From CAYHVH01 sp964360335 (lineage in GTDB: Bacteria; Patescibacteriota; Doudnabacteria; UBA920; 2-01-FULL-46-14): a stretch of DNA of 43,750 nucleotides. The notes under the pieces were generated by a model, which worked only from the letters and a program-made list of their open reading frames with translations, did not search any database and was not told where the DNA came from. The position numbers and the translations under genes were made by a program. Below, in pieces: positions 1 to 6,911 of this stretch; positions within the stretch are counted from its first letter, which is position 1; each line of letters starts with the position of its first letter. The stretch covers positions 1 through 43,750 of the forward strand of contig CAYHVH010000006.1 in assembly GCA_964360335.1 (NCBI GenBank), read 5' to 3'.

Positions 1-1002
1 GAAAAGGCGCTGCTGCAAATCCTCCTCAGCGCTCAACGCTCGGCCGTTCACGGCCAGCAAGAAATCATTTTCGCGCAAAGGGCCGGGGGCAGCCTTTATC
101 AGTATGCCGTATTGGCCCGGGAGACCCAAAAGTTTGGCTTGCACCGGACCTAATATCCGATAAGAAATTTTCAAAGCCGGCCAGACGATTTTGCCGTCGT
201 CCAAAAAATTCTTCACGACCAGCTGCAGATCCTCAATACGCAGGAAAAACTTCTCCCGCCCCACCTGCGTCAGAAGTCCCAACAGTAAACCGTCTTTGTC
301 GACCGCCACCGCCCCCAGTGCCGCTTCCCCGGCCTCCCCGGCAATCGGCACGGGGGCGGCAAACTCCTGCAAATCATAAGTTCGCAACAAACCGCTAGCC
401 CTCACCGCCGGCCCGGTGGCGGCTGAAGGAAACAGGGCCAGTTGCCTCAGATCCTCGCCGTCTCCGGTCACGACCAACAACCGTTCACCCGCCCGGAGTT
501 TGACGCTCGCCCCCGGTTTGGCAACCGCGAGATTCTGCCGCGAAACCCGCAGCAGACTCAAACCCGTCCGTGAGTCAAAAGCTTCCATCCGGGCCGTTGC
601 TACTTCTTGGTCGGCAAACACCACGGTCAAGGCCTGCTCCGGCCGCAACGCCCCCCCGGTTGGGACCACAAGGACGCCGTCGCTCGTCACCACCACCCCG
701 GCCAAAACCTGCAAGAGACGGGTTCGGGGCAGACCAAACTCCCCGTCATGCACCAAGACCCGGACCAGACTGCCGCGCAGCCGGTTCAAAACCTCCGCGT
801 GGTTAATCCCTTCATCTATGTGAATCTCCTCGCGCCGATTGATGACCAAAGGAGTGGCAGAGCTCAAAAGCGGCCAGTGGCGGAACCAGGAAAGGGTGGA
901 AAGGTAGGGTAAAACCAGCCGGTCCAAAAGGATGCCCCCCATGCCCCCGACCAGGAAAATCAAGAGCCAGTGGAGTGCCAAATTTTTCTTTAGAGTCGCC
1001 AT
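1..1002 (-). CDS. HtrA/DegP-like pseudoprotease with PDZ domain (partial, C-terminus beyond window)
   Basis: The frame is open from the ATG at 1002 to the left edge (334 codons), so the C-terminus is missing. Residues about 7-35 form a membrane anchor. Residues about 75-255 follow the trypsin-like S1C fold of HtrA proteases and the visible end looks like the start of a PDZ domain (LGLPGQYGILIKAAPGPL...). The catalytic positions are lost. The region where HtrA has its His reads GVLVVPTGGA, the usual D-x-x-T-D-L-A is DSRTGLSLL near 143-151, and the usual G-N-S-G-G is GEAGEAA near 222-228. I infer an extracytoplasmic binding or scaffold protein and not a peptidase. The start overlaps the end of the upstream membrane-protein gene by 13 bases, so the two are probably co-transcribed. 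Confidence 0.72.
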   Translation of the reverse strand, partial: MATLKKNLALHWLLIFLVGGMGGILLDRLVLPYLSTLSWFRHWPLLSSATPLVINRREEIHIDEGINHAEVLNRLRGSLVRVLVHDGEFGLPRTRLLQVLAGVVVTSDGVLVVPTGGALRPEQALTVVFADQEVATARMEAFDSRTGLSLLRVSRQNLAVAKPGASVKLRAGERLLVVTGDGEDLRQLALFPSAATGPAVRASGLLRTYDLQEFAAPVPIAGEAGEAALGAVAVDKDGLLLGLLTQVGREKFFLRIEDLQLVVKNFLDDGKIVWPALKISYRILGPVQAKLLGLPGQYGILIKAAPGPLRENDFLLAVNGRALSAEEDLQQRLF

Positions 1003-1733
1003 GGGGAACTTAACAGACTAGCAAGCACGACTAAGAGAATTATAGCAGTTTGAAAATAAATTTTCTTCTTCGTCAATCGCCCCGCAAAATGAAGCTTCGT
1101 GAGCACTAAGAGGAGATAAAACACCGCGAAGTTGACCACGGCCGCGTTCAGGAAATACACGGGCCAAAACAGCGTGGCCCAAGCGACTTCCACCAAAATC
1201 AGCGTGCTGACGAGACTCCAAATCCAAGCTTCCCGAGGCGGAAAATTGAGCTCAAAAAAAATCTGCCGGAAGACCAAGATAAACAAGGAAAAAGTCAGCA
1301 AGGAAACTGTCCACCAGGGCGGGGTAAAAAAGAAATTGGCGGCCCACAGGCTGACCAGCAACACAAAACCGGCGGCCAGCGGAAAAAGTTCTTGGACAAA
1401 CCCCAACGGACGATGGGGAAACGAGAGCTGGCGCAAGAAAAAAAGGCCGAGAGCCAATAGGGCCACAAGAATTTTAACCGCCTCCAGGGAAATGGCGGCC
1501 AAAATCCCGGCCAAGCCCAAAAGATAGAGGCTCGGCAAGACCAAGGGCCAGAACTTGTTCTCTCCAGCACGGCTTGTGAACCGCAAGGCAAAAAAATTCA
1601 GGAGAGTGGCGGCGCCCACCAGGACTACGACCCAAAACGCCAGAGTCGCCGGTCGCTCGTAGCTCTGAAGGCTTAAACCCAAAAATATTAGAACCAGGGC
1701 GGTATTAAGGATTTTCCACAGGGGTCTGTCCAT
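990..1733 (-). CDS. Polytopic membrane protein of unknown function
   Basis: A 247-residue protein made almost wholly of hydrophobic helices (about seven or eight membrane segments) separated by short basic turns such as RFTSRAGENK and LTKKK. I recognise no catalytic motif. It lies between lgt and the HtrA-like gene and overlaps both (29 bases with lgt, 13 bases with the HtrA-like gene). The three genes therefore look like one translationally coupled operon concerned with the cell envelope. Function is unknown. Confidence 0.7.
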   Translation of the reverse strand: MDRPLWKILNTALVLIFLGLSLQSYERPATLAFWVVVLVGAATLLNFFALRFTSRAGENKFWPLVLPSLYLLGLAGILAAISLEAVKILVALLALGLFFLRQLSFPHRPLGFVQELFPLAAGFVLLVSLWAANFFFTPPWWTVSLLTFSLFILVFRQIFFELNFPPREAWIWSLVSTLILVEVAWATLFWPVYFLNAAVVNFAVFYLLLVLTKLHFAGRLTKKKIYFQTAIILLVVLASLLSSPWRL

Positions 1734-2559
1734 AGCTTCGCCACAGCAACACTGCTCCCAGCAACACAGCCAGCAAGGAGCTCAGCTGATCGAGACGTAA
1801 ATTATTAAGAAAAAAGCTGTCTAAACGCAGTCCTTCAATAAAAAACCGGCCCAGTCCATAAAGGACGAGGTAACTGCCGGCCACCGACCCCGCGGGCGGC
1901 CCCTTTCGGTAGAGCCGCAGCAGGAGCAAAAAGACGAAGAGGTCCCAGAGAGATTCGTACAAAAAAGTCGGGTGAAAAAACTTTTCGTTAAGGTACGCAA
2001 AAGGCCGCGACGCGGGGGCCACATACATCTTCCAGGGAAGGCCGGTGGGCAGGCCAAAAGCTTCCTGATTGAAAAAATTTCCCCACCGCCCCACGGCCTG
2101 GCCCAAAGGTGCCACCACCGCCAGCACATCCAAAAGCTTGGGAAAATGCAATCCCTGCCGGGAAGCATACCACCACAGGCCTAAAACCCCGCCGAGGATC
2201 GCGCCGTAAATCGCGAGCCCCCCCTCCCAGACTTTGAAAACCCCGAGCCAATCCGCCCGATAATACTGCCAAGAAAAAACCACGTAGTAGAGCCGGGCTC
2301 CCAAAAACCCGAAACCGACCACCCACGGCAACGCCCCCTCGATGGCAGAGGCGGCAAAATGAGTCCGCTGCGCTTCGCGGCGCGCCACCAGAAAAGCCGT
2401 CAGAATTGCTGTGGCCAGTAGCAAGCCGTAGAAACTTATCTGCCAGGGACCCACAGAAAACTCCGCCGCTACCGGCTGCTGCCCGCGAAACGCCGGAGCG
2501 ACGTACAAAACCCCAAATCCCAGCAGGGCGATCGCCAAAAGAAGAAGGACAAGTCGCAT
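1705..2559 (-). CDS. lgt: Prolipoprotein diacylglyceryl transferase
   Basis: Lgt moves a diacylglyceryl group from phosphatidylglycerol onto the lipobox cysteine of prolipoproteins in the inner membrane. The 284-residue length is normal. The family signature is clear at residues 157-166 (GRWGNFFNQE), followed by the HPTFLYES segment and a C-terminal GLGRFFIEGLRLD segment carrying conserved arginines. About seven membrane helices are visible, beginning with residues 3-22. The gene starts at the ATG at 2559. It lies 17 bases after the exonuclease gene and overlaps the following membrane-protein gene, which suggests one minus-strand operon. Confidence 0.93.
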   Translation of the reverse strand: MRLVLLLLAIALLGFGVLYVAPAFRGQQPVAAEFSVGPWQISFYGLLLATAILTAFLVARREAQRTHFAASAIEGALPWVVGFGFLGARLYYVVFSWQYYRADWLGVFKVWEGGLAIYGAILGGVLGLWWYASRQGLHFPKLLDVLAVVAPLGQAVGRWGNFFNQEAFGLPTGLPWKMYVAPASRPFAYLNEKFFHPTFLYESLWDLFVFLLLLRLYRKGPPAGSVAGSYLVLYGLGRFFIEGLRLDSFFLNNLRLDQLSSLLAVLLGAVLLWRSYGQTPVENP

Positions 2560-2576
2560 AGATAACGAAAGTAAAT

Positions 2577-3155
2577 CTAAAAAAGAGACGCTTGTCGCGC
2601 TACGTTCGTGCGCTTCAAGGGCTCCGCAAAATTTACGGGAATCTCCCGAGTTTCAAAAAAATCCTTGTACAAAAGCTTGCCGTTGGCTTGGCCATACTCG
2701 TAAATCGCCCTCGTCAGCCTGACGTCGTCGAGACAATATTCCTTGAGTTCTGGAATCCGCCCTTCCTTCCACAGCCGGATCGCCTCCATTCCCGTTCCGC
2801 TCTTGCCCTGGCCTAAAGTTGCCGTGGCTACTACGGAAAGACCGATGCGGTGGCCGAGGACTTTTTCAATTTCCTCCAGAATATCCAGAGTCGGAATCCC
2901 GGCCAGGGAAAAATTTAGATAAGGAGCAAGGACTTTATAGTCAAAGCTCCGAACGTTAAAGCCAATAACCTGATCGGCGGCGTGCAGGAGTTCCCCCAAA
3001 CGGTGGAGATCTTTCTCCTCAAAAACCAGATACTGATCGGCGGCGTAAGAATAAACGCCCGCGACCGAAACCCGCAAATGCTGATGCCGGCTTCGTCCGC
3101 CGGCTTCGGCAAAATCTTTCTGGGTTTCCAAATCCAAAACCAGTTTGTTGCTCAT
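2577..3155 (-). CDS. DEDD-family 3'-5' exonuclease-like (RNase H fold) protein with C-terminal clamp-binding-like motif
   Basis: A 192-residue RNase H-like protein. Exo I is LVLDLETQKDF near the N-terminus (D and E), Exo II is the IGFNVRSFDYKVL segment (N and D), and Exo III is YCLDDVRLTRAIYEYG (Y...D), as in DEDDy exonucleases of the YprB/DnaQ-like group. The ATG at 3155 is chosen because the catalytic strand begins there; the reading frame continues 20 codons upstream but without homology. The last five residues, QASLF, fit the bacterial beta-clamp-binding pattern Q-x-[SDL]-L-F. I infer a DNA repair or proofreading role; an RNA substrate is also possible. It follows a small membrane-anchored gene by four bases. 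Confidence 0.75.
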   Translation of the reverse strand: MSNKLVLDLETQKDFAEAGGRSRHQHLRVSVAGVYSYAADQYLVFEEKDLHRLGELLHAADQVIGFNVRSFDYKVLAPYLNFSLAGIPTLDILEEIEKVLGHRIGLSVVATATLGQGKSGTGMEAIRLWKEGRIPELKEYCLDDVRLTRAIYEYGQANGKLLYKDFFETREIPVNFAEPLKRTNVARQASLF

Positions 3156-3159
3156 ATCC

Positions 3160-3381
3160 TTATTCCACTTCGTCCAAATCCTGAAGCGCTTGGTCCAGGT
3201 AATCATTGGTGTCAAAGGGTGCTGCCCCCGACGGCGCCTCTGGACTTGGCACAGTCGCTTCTGGTTTCAAACCCTCAGGACTTTCTGCCGGTCCCCTCCG
3301 TAGCCACTTTCCCCCGACCGCGACTGCTAAAGCCAAAAGGATCAAAAGCATCGCGTACCAGAGAGTCTTGTTGCTACCCAT
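3160..3381 (-). CDS. Small single-pass membrane protein, unknown
   Basis: A 73-residue protein with one N-terminal membrane helix (about residues 8-24, rich in L, A and V) and a Pro/Ala/Glu-rich acidic tail ending in DLDEVE. No family is recognised. It lies one base after the stop of the secreted Cys-rich gene and four bases before the exonuclease start, so it sits inside the operon. Its position and close spacing are the main support that it is real. Confidence 0.55.
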   Translation of the reverse strand: MGSNKTLWYAMLLILLALAVAVGGKWLRRGPAESPEGLKPEATVPSPEAPSGAAPFDTNDYLDQALQDLDEVE

Positions 3382-3382
3382 A

Positions 3383-4396
3383 TTATTTTACCTGCCCTTT
3401 TACCGTATTAATAAACTTCTGCCAGGCCGCCCGGACATCCAAAATTAGCTGTCGCCGCTCCTCTTGGCTGCTGGCAACGTTGAAACTCTGTTTTTTTTCT
3501 TCAATCGTGGCCACCAATGCCGCCACCGCCTGGAGATCCGCCCCGCGGCTCCCGAGCTCCTCGGCCCGTTCCTCCAGATCGTACATTCGAAACTTGATGA
3601 GGTCATAAACTTTTTGTCGAACCTCGCTTTTGCAGGTCACCTGCTCTGCTCCGGTCTTCCCTTGGCAGGTTTTGACCTCTTCGCTTAGAACCGGCCCGAG
3701 CTTCAGAACACTCCTGGCGCAGCTCAACCGCTCCTCGCCCAGAGATTTTTCCCAGCACGGTCCAAAGGCGCGGTACCGCGCGACACAGGCGGTCTGCTTC
3801 CCGCCCTCTGCAATTGACCGACACTCCTCGGGTAGATACTGCAGCTCATATTCCCGCGCCAAACCCGCCGGAGCCAAACTCAAACGACACAGCACTCGGT
3901 CCGGAAGCGCTTTGAGATCGCCGCACTGGAGTCGCTCGCAAAGCCGCTCGGTGACCGGTGAAGGGTTCGTGCCAGCCGGACAATCAAAGGTCTTGCGGCA
4001 GGTGCGGTTTTGCCGCCCGTAGATATCACAAGTCGCCGACCACTCACTGCACTCCCAGCGGTCCTCGCGACACACGACCGGTGCCGGTGGGGGCACCACC
4101 GGCGGGAGCGGGGTTGGAGCAGGCGCGGGCGGTGCGGGAGGCGGGGTACAAGTGGCGGTCTCGTGAGGCGCGGGAGTACTCGCGGTCGGGCAATCAAAAA
4201 TTAAAGTGCAAGTCCGGCTCTGCCGGCCATCAGCCGCGCAATCGCCCCACTGCGTGCAAGTGTAAAGATCTTCCGTGCAGGCCGAGCCGCCGCCCCCCCC
4301 GCCCCCGCTCCCGACAGCCAACACGCTCACGGGGCCGGGATTGAGGAGCGTCATTAAACCCAGGAAAACCCAGAAAATTTTGGCTGATCGAGCCAT
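3383..4396 (-). CDS. Secreted Cys-rich protein with two thrombospondin type-1-like repeats
   Basis: A 337-residue exported protein. A signal peptide covers about residues 1-28, followed by a poly-Gly stretch. Two similar modules follow, CTQWGDCAADGRQSRTC and CSEWSATCDIYGRQNRTC, each with the W-x-x-C...R-x-R-x-C spacing of thrombospondin type-1 repeats. A Pro-rich linker of about 30 residues joins them. The C-terminal 170 residues are predicted mostly helical, with further Cys and a Lys/Glu-rich end. In bacteria with very small cells such proteins are usually cell-surface, adhesion-like proteins; that role here is inference. It is the first gene of the minus-strand operon leading to the exonuclease and lgt. 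Confidence 0.7.
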   Translation of the reverse strand: MARSAKIFWVFLGLMTLLNPGPVSVLAVGSGGGGGGGSACTEDLYTCTQWGDCAADGRQSRTCTLIFDCPTASTPAPHETATCTPPPAPPAPAPTPLPPVVPPPAPVVCREDRWECSEWSATCDIYGRQNRTCRKTFDCPAGTNPSPVTERLCERLQCGDLKALPDRVLCRLSLAPAGLAREYELQYLPEECRSIAEGGKQTACVARYRAFGPCWEKSLGEERLSCARSVLKLGPVLSEEVKTCQGKTGAEQVTCKSEVRQKVYDLIKFRMYDLEERAEELGSRGADLQAVAALVATIEEKKQSFNVASSQEERRQLILDVRAAWQKFINTVKGQVK

Positions 4397-4447
4397 ACAG
4401 CGTTTAATATAGCAAAAATCCCCGCTTCTCCCAAATTTCTAGACGTT

Positions 4448-4476
4448 TTGACAAAACCGGAACGTTTTTGTTAAGT
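4448..4476 (+). promoter_or_regulatory. Promoter for the gene at 4511
   Basis: A perfect -35 box TTGACA lies at 4448-4453. Seventeen bases later is a weak -10 candidate, TTAAGT (4471-4476). The following gene has an AGGAGG ribosome binding site at 4501-4506. The -35 is convincing and the -10 is not strong. Confidence 0.45.
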
Positions 4477-4510
4477 TAAGGCATCGACAATCGAAAACCT
4501 AGGAGGACTT

Positions 4511-4819
4511 ATGCCCAAAGCTCTTGCGCAGTTTCGGCCCGGAATGCAAGTCCAGCTCGAATGCTACCAAGAAGACTGCCAGCAAGTCCGAATCCCAGGC
4601 ACTCTCACCAAGACGGAAGCAAAAGTCCACTCCGCTTTCCGCGCGCTATCCGGCGTCGGGAGGATTAGATGGCGGCCGGGGAGCGCCATGCGAGACATTC
4701 GCCTGCTGCGAGACGTTCAATGTCCGAATTGCAAGCGTTTCTATCAGTGGGTGATCATCGTCTCCAACGGCTCTGGAAAAAAGTCCACGATTTTTGCCTA
4801 CGAATCGGAACCGGCTTGA
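4511..4819 (+). CDS. Small hypothetical protein with a CxxC motif
   Basis: A 102-residue protein starting at the ATG at 4511, set by a perfect AGGAGG ribosome binding site five bases upstream. Its middle is rich in basic residues and it carries CPNC near residue 72, half of a possible zinc ribbon; two further Cys lie near residues 19 and 24. No family is recognised. It stands alone between divergent minus-strand genes, with its own promoter and a strong terminator. It is one of several such single-gene units in this window. Confidence 0.65.
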   Translation: MPKALAQFRPGMQVQLECYQEDCQQVRIPGTLTKTEAKVHSAFRALSGVGRIRWRPGSAMRDIRLLRDVQCPNCKRFYQWVIIVSNGSGKKSTIFAYESEPA

Positions 4820-4839
4820 AGCCTTCGCCCGAGATTAAC

Positions 4840-4877
4840 CAGGGACGCTCCCAAAAGAGGCGTCCCTGCTTTTTTTT
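4840..4877 (+). terminator. Intrinsic terminator after the gene at 4511
   Basis: A perfect 9-bp stem, CAGGGACGC (4840-4848) with GCGTCCCTG (4860-4868), is followed by C and eight T. It ends the plus-strand unit just before the 3' end of the convergent AlkD-like gene. Confidence 0.9.
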
Positions 4878-4884
4878 CCGGAAA

Positions 4885-5598
4885 CTAGATCTCTCCTCGC
4901 AAATATTTTTGCCGCTCGTTCCGGGGAAAGCGCTCGATGGCGTAGCGGAGCATAGTCCGCGGCATCTGGCGGTAATGCTTTTTCAAAAAGCTTGCTTCCA
5001 GAGCCTGGTCGCGCTTCCCGACCTCTCGCAACATCCAGCCCACCGCTTTGTGGAGCAAATCCTGCTCGTCCCGCAAAAGAATTTTGGCGATCTTCAGCGT
5101 CTCCTCTGGTTTCCCGTTTTTGATGAACTGGAAAGTCGCGAGGATGGCAATCCGCCGCTCCCAGAGACGGCACGAGCGGGCCAGCTTGGCCAAAACCTTC
5201 GTTCCTCTGGGTTTTCTCCAGAGATAACCGCCGACGATCTTGTCTGCCGAGAGATCCACTAAATCCCAATTATTGATGTAAGCGGTGTGGCGCAAATAAA
5301 AATCAAAAATCCGCTTCCGCTCCGGTTCCGAAGCAATTTGAAAATTTTCCACCAAAAGCAGAAGCGCCAAAAGCCGTTCCTCGTGGATTTTGGAGCGCAG
5401 GAGCTTCGCGGCGGCGGGCAATCCGAGATGCCGATATTTTCTGGCGAGGCCTCTCGTGCTCGGCACCGTAATCCCCAGAAAAACATCTCCTTCGCCATAC
5501 TCCCCCGGTCCGGTTTTGAAAAATCGGCTCAAAATCTCGGCCCTTTTCGGATCGGCAAGCTTTCGTAAATCCTTCTTGAGTTCGGCGAAAGTCGGCAT
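4885..5598 (-). CDS. DNA alkylation repair protein, AlkD-like HEAT-repeat family
   Basis: A 237-residue protein, the usual length for AlkD-type DNA glycosylases, which remove alkylated bases using a solenoid of HEAT-like helical repeats. Family segments are visible: the N-terminal VPSTRGLARKY, INNWDLVDLSADKIVGGYL in the middle (conserved WD and D), LWERRIAILATFQFI, LLHKAVGWMLREVGKRD and MPRTMLRYAIERF. The Trp and Asp residues around NNWDLVD are those lining the DNA-binding cleft in the family. It starts at the ATG at 5598 and follows the YvlD-like gene by seven bases. Confidence 0.88.
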   Translation of the reverse strand: MPTFAELKKDLRKLADPKRAEILSRFFKTGPGEYGEGDVFLGITVPSTRGLARKYRHLGLPAAAKLLRSKIHEERLLALLLLVENFQIASEPERKRIFDFYLRHTAYINNWDLVDLSADKIVGGYLWRKPRGTKVLAKLARSCRLWERRIAILATFQFIKNGKPEETLKIAKILLRDEQDLLHKAVGWMLREVGKRDQALEASFLKKHYRQMPRTMLRYAIERFPRNERQKYLRGEI

Positions 5599-5605
5599 CC
5601 AAAGT

Positions 5606-5944
5606 TTACGCTCTCTTCCTCACCCCCAAAACCCAGTTTACAAAGAAGAGCACGATCCCAAATAAAACCGCCCACCAGAATCCGGCTACCCGAAAGCCGG
5701 GTACGATTTTGTCGGTCAGCAAAATCAGGGCGGCGTTGATGACGAACGTAAAAAGCCCCAAGCTCAAAAGGTTGATGGGCAAGGTCAAAATAATCAGGAT
5801 TGGACGCAAGACCGCATTAACCAAACCCAGCACGACCGCGACGACAAGCGCCGGCCAAAACCCAGTTAAACTTACTCCAGGCAAGAGATAAGCCGTGATC
5901 GCAACTGCTAGGGCGGCCAAAAACCAGTGGAGAAGAATTTGCAT
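5606..5944 (-). CDS. YvlD/phage-holin-4_2-like four-helix membrane protein
   Basis: A 112-residue protein with four membrane helices. It carries the pattern of the YvlD family: LLPGVSLTGFWPALVVAVVLGLVNAVLRPI, then LTLPINLLSLGLFTFVINA, then a last helix with W and N. The family is common in bacteria; its function is not settled, and the holin label comes from distant similarity only. It starts at 5944, two bases after the stop of the small zinc protein upstream, so the two are probably co-transcribed and coupled. Confidence 0.8.
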   Translation of the reverse strand: MQILLHWFLAALAVAITAYLLPGVSLTGFWPALVVAVVLGLVNAVLRPILIILTLPINLLSLGLFTFVINAALILLTDKIVPGFRVAGFWWAVLFGIVLFFVNWVLGVRKRA

Positions 5945-5946
5945 CT

Positions 5947-6117
5947 TTATTCCGTCCTAAATTCCCCGCACGAACAATCATCCATGCTGCACTCGCGATT
6001 CTCGCTGCCTGGATCGTCCAAATCCAGTTCCTGAAGAGAGCTATGGGCCCCGGCTGGATGGCCACAGCCTCTGCAGGGCTTGCCAATCAAATGGTTTTTG
6101 TTCTGATTCTCGTCCAT
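5947..6117 (-). CDS. 56-residue zinc-binding microprotein
   Basis: A short frame of 56 codons from the ATG at 6117 to the TAA at 5947. The protein has C-x-x-C-G-H near residues 15-20, a further His at 25, then C-x5-C-x-C near residues 43-51 followed by Gly-Glu-Phe. This arrangement of Cys and His is typical of a small zinc-binding fold. An AGGA ribosome binding site sits seven bases before the ATG. The gene ends two bases before the YvlD-like gene. Its cellular role is unknown. Confidence 0.7.
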   Translation of the reverse strand: MDENQNKNHLIGKPCRGCGHPAGAHSSLQELDLDDPGSENRECSMDDCSCGEFRTE

Positions 6118-6179
6118 GGGCTGGTCCTTTCGTGATTAATCATCTGCCCCACTGTTATTATACAAAAAAATCAATCAAA

Positions 6180-6785
6180 TTATAATTTGAGGAGTTTGGC
6201 GTACTTTTCGCGAAGCTTGGCAAGCTTGGGGTTAATCACGGCCTGGCAGTACGGCTTGTCCTGATTGTTGCGGTAATACTTCTGGTGATAGGCCTCGGCT
6301 TCGTAGAATTTTTCCAGCGGTCTCACCTCCGTGACGACCGGGGCTTCAAAAGTCTTTTCTTTTTCGAGCTTGTCGAGAAACGATTCTGCCTCTCGGCGCT
6401 GTTCCTCGCTGGTGTAAAGGATGATCGAGCGGTACTGCGTCCCGACATCGCCCCCTTGCCGATTGAGCGTGGTCGGGTCGTGGGTCGCAAAAAAGACATT
6501 AAGCAGGATTTCATAACTTATCACCGCCGGATCATATTCGATTCTCAAAACCTCGGCATGGCCAGTCTGGCCGGAAGAAACCTCTTCGTAAGTTGGCGGT
6601 TTACCTCCTGAGCTTGTCGCCTTTCGGCCTCGCTCAAGGCGACCCTGAGCTTCCATCGAATGGGTCGAAGGACCGCCAGCATAGCCGGATTGGACCGAGA
6701 GGACTCCCCGCAGGCGTTCAAAGACCGCCTCGGTGCACCAAAAACATCCGCTGCCAAAAACCGCGATTTGTAAACCCTGTACCAT
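6180..6785 (-). CDS. msrA: Peptide methionine-S-sulfoxide reductase MsrA with a repeat-encoded insertion
   Basis: MsrA reduces the S epimer of methionine sulfoxide in proteins. The active-site motif GCFWCTE has the nucleophile at Cys14, and a resolving Cys lies in KPYCQAV near the C-terminus. The start at 6785 is chosen because an extended -10 box lies directly before it. After GYAGG the usual 3-4 residues before PTYEEV are replaced by about 25 residues rich in S, R, G and K, encoded by a palindromic repeat (6607-6671). The frame and the downstream motifs (SSGQTGHAEV, GTQYRSIIL) are intact. The added loop lies near the active site in sequence, so activity should be tested. MsrB is encoded 4.6 kb away. 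Confidence 0.9.
   Translation of the reverse strand: MVQGLQIAVFGSGCFWCTEAVFERLRGVLSVQSGYAGGPSTHSMEAQGRLERGRKATSSGGKPPTYEEVSSGQTGHAEVLRIEYDPAVISYEILLNVFFATHDPTTLNRQGGDVGTQYRSIILYTSEEQRREAESFLDKLEKEKTFEAPVVTEVRPLEKFYEAEAYHQKYYRNNQDKPYCQAVINPKLAKLREKYAKLLKL
6607..6671. repeat. REP-like palindromic element inside msrA
   Basis: On the plus strand, CCTGAGCTT (6607-6615) is followed by GTCGCCTT (6616-6623), a 12-base loop, AAGGCGAC (6636-6643), and a second CCTGAGCTT (6644-6652). It ends in CCATCGAATGG and TCGAAGG (to 6671). An 8-bp hairpin is thus bracketed by a 9-bp direct repeat. A related palindrome (CCTTCGAC-TTAAGCTCAGGG) lies at 10085-10104. Confidence 0.75.
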
Positions 6786-6793
6786 ATAAACCA

Positions 6794-6802
6794 AGTATAG
6801 CA
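6794..6802 (-). promoter_or_regulatory. Extended -10 promoter of msrA
   Basis: On the minus strand TGCTATACT ends eight bases before the msrA ATG. Transcription would begin at or within about two bases of the start codon, so the mRNA is probably leaderless. No clear -35 is seen. Confidence 0.6.
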
Positions 6803-6834
6803 AAAAATGATCGCGTACTTACGCCCATCACAAG

Positions 6835-6840
6835 TTGACA
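6835..6840 (+). promoter_or_regulatory. -35 box candidate for the gene at 6912
   Basis: A perfect TTGACA lies 72 bases before the ATG. Several weak -10 candidates follow near 6858-6866 (for example GATAAC), none convincing. It stands back to back with the msrA promoter. Confidence 0.35.
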
Positions 6841-6911
6841 AAAAATCTAATTTCCTAGATGATAACATGATCCGGAAGGATCAATTTTATCCAAGAATGG
6901 AGGACCGTTAG

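Noticed and set aside
191..912. Plus-strand frames opposite the HtrA-like gene
   Set aside because: They lack ribosome binding sites and family similarity, and lie antisense to a gene with clear fold similarity; they are compositional shadows.
5817..6086. 89-codon frame over the YvlD-like gene start
   Set aside because: It overlaps two better-supported frames, the 56-residue zinc protein and the YvlD-like gene.
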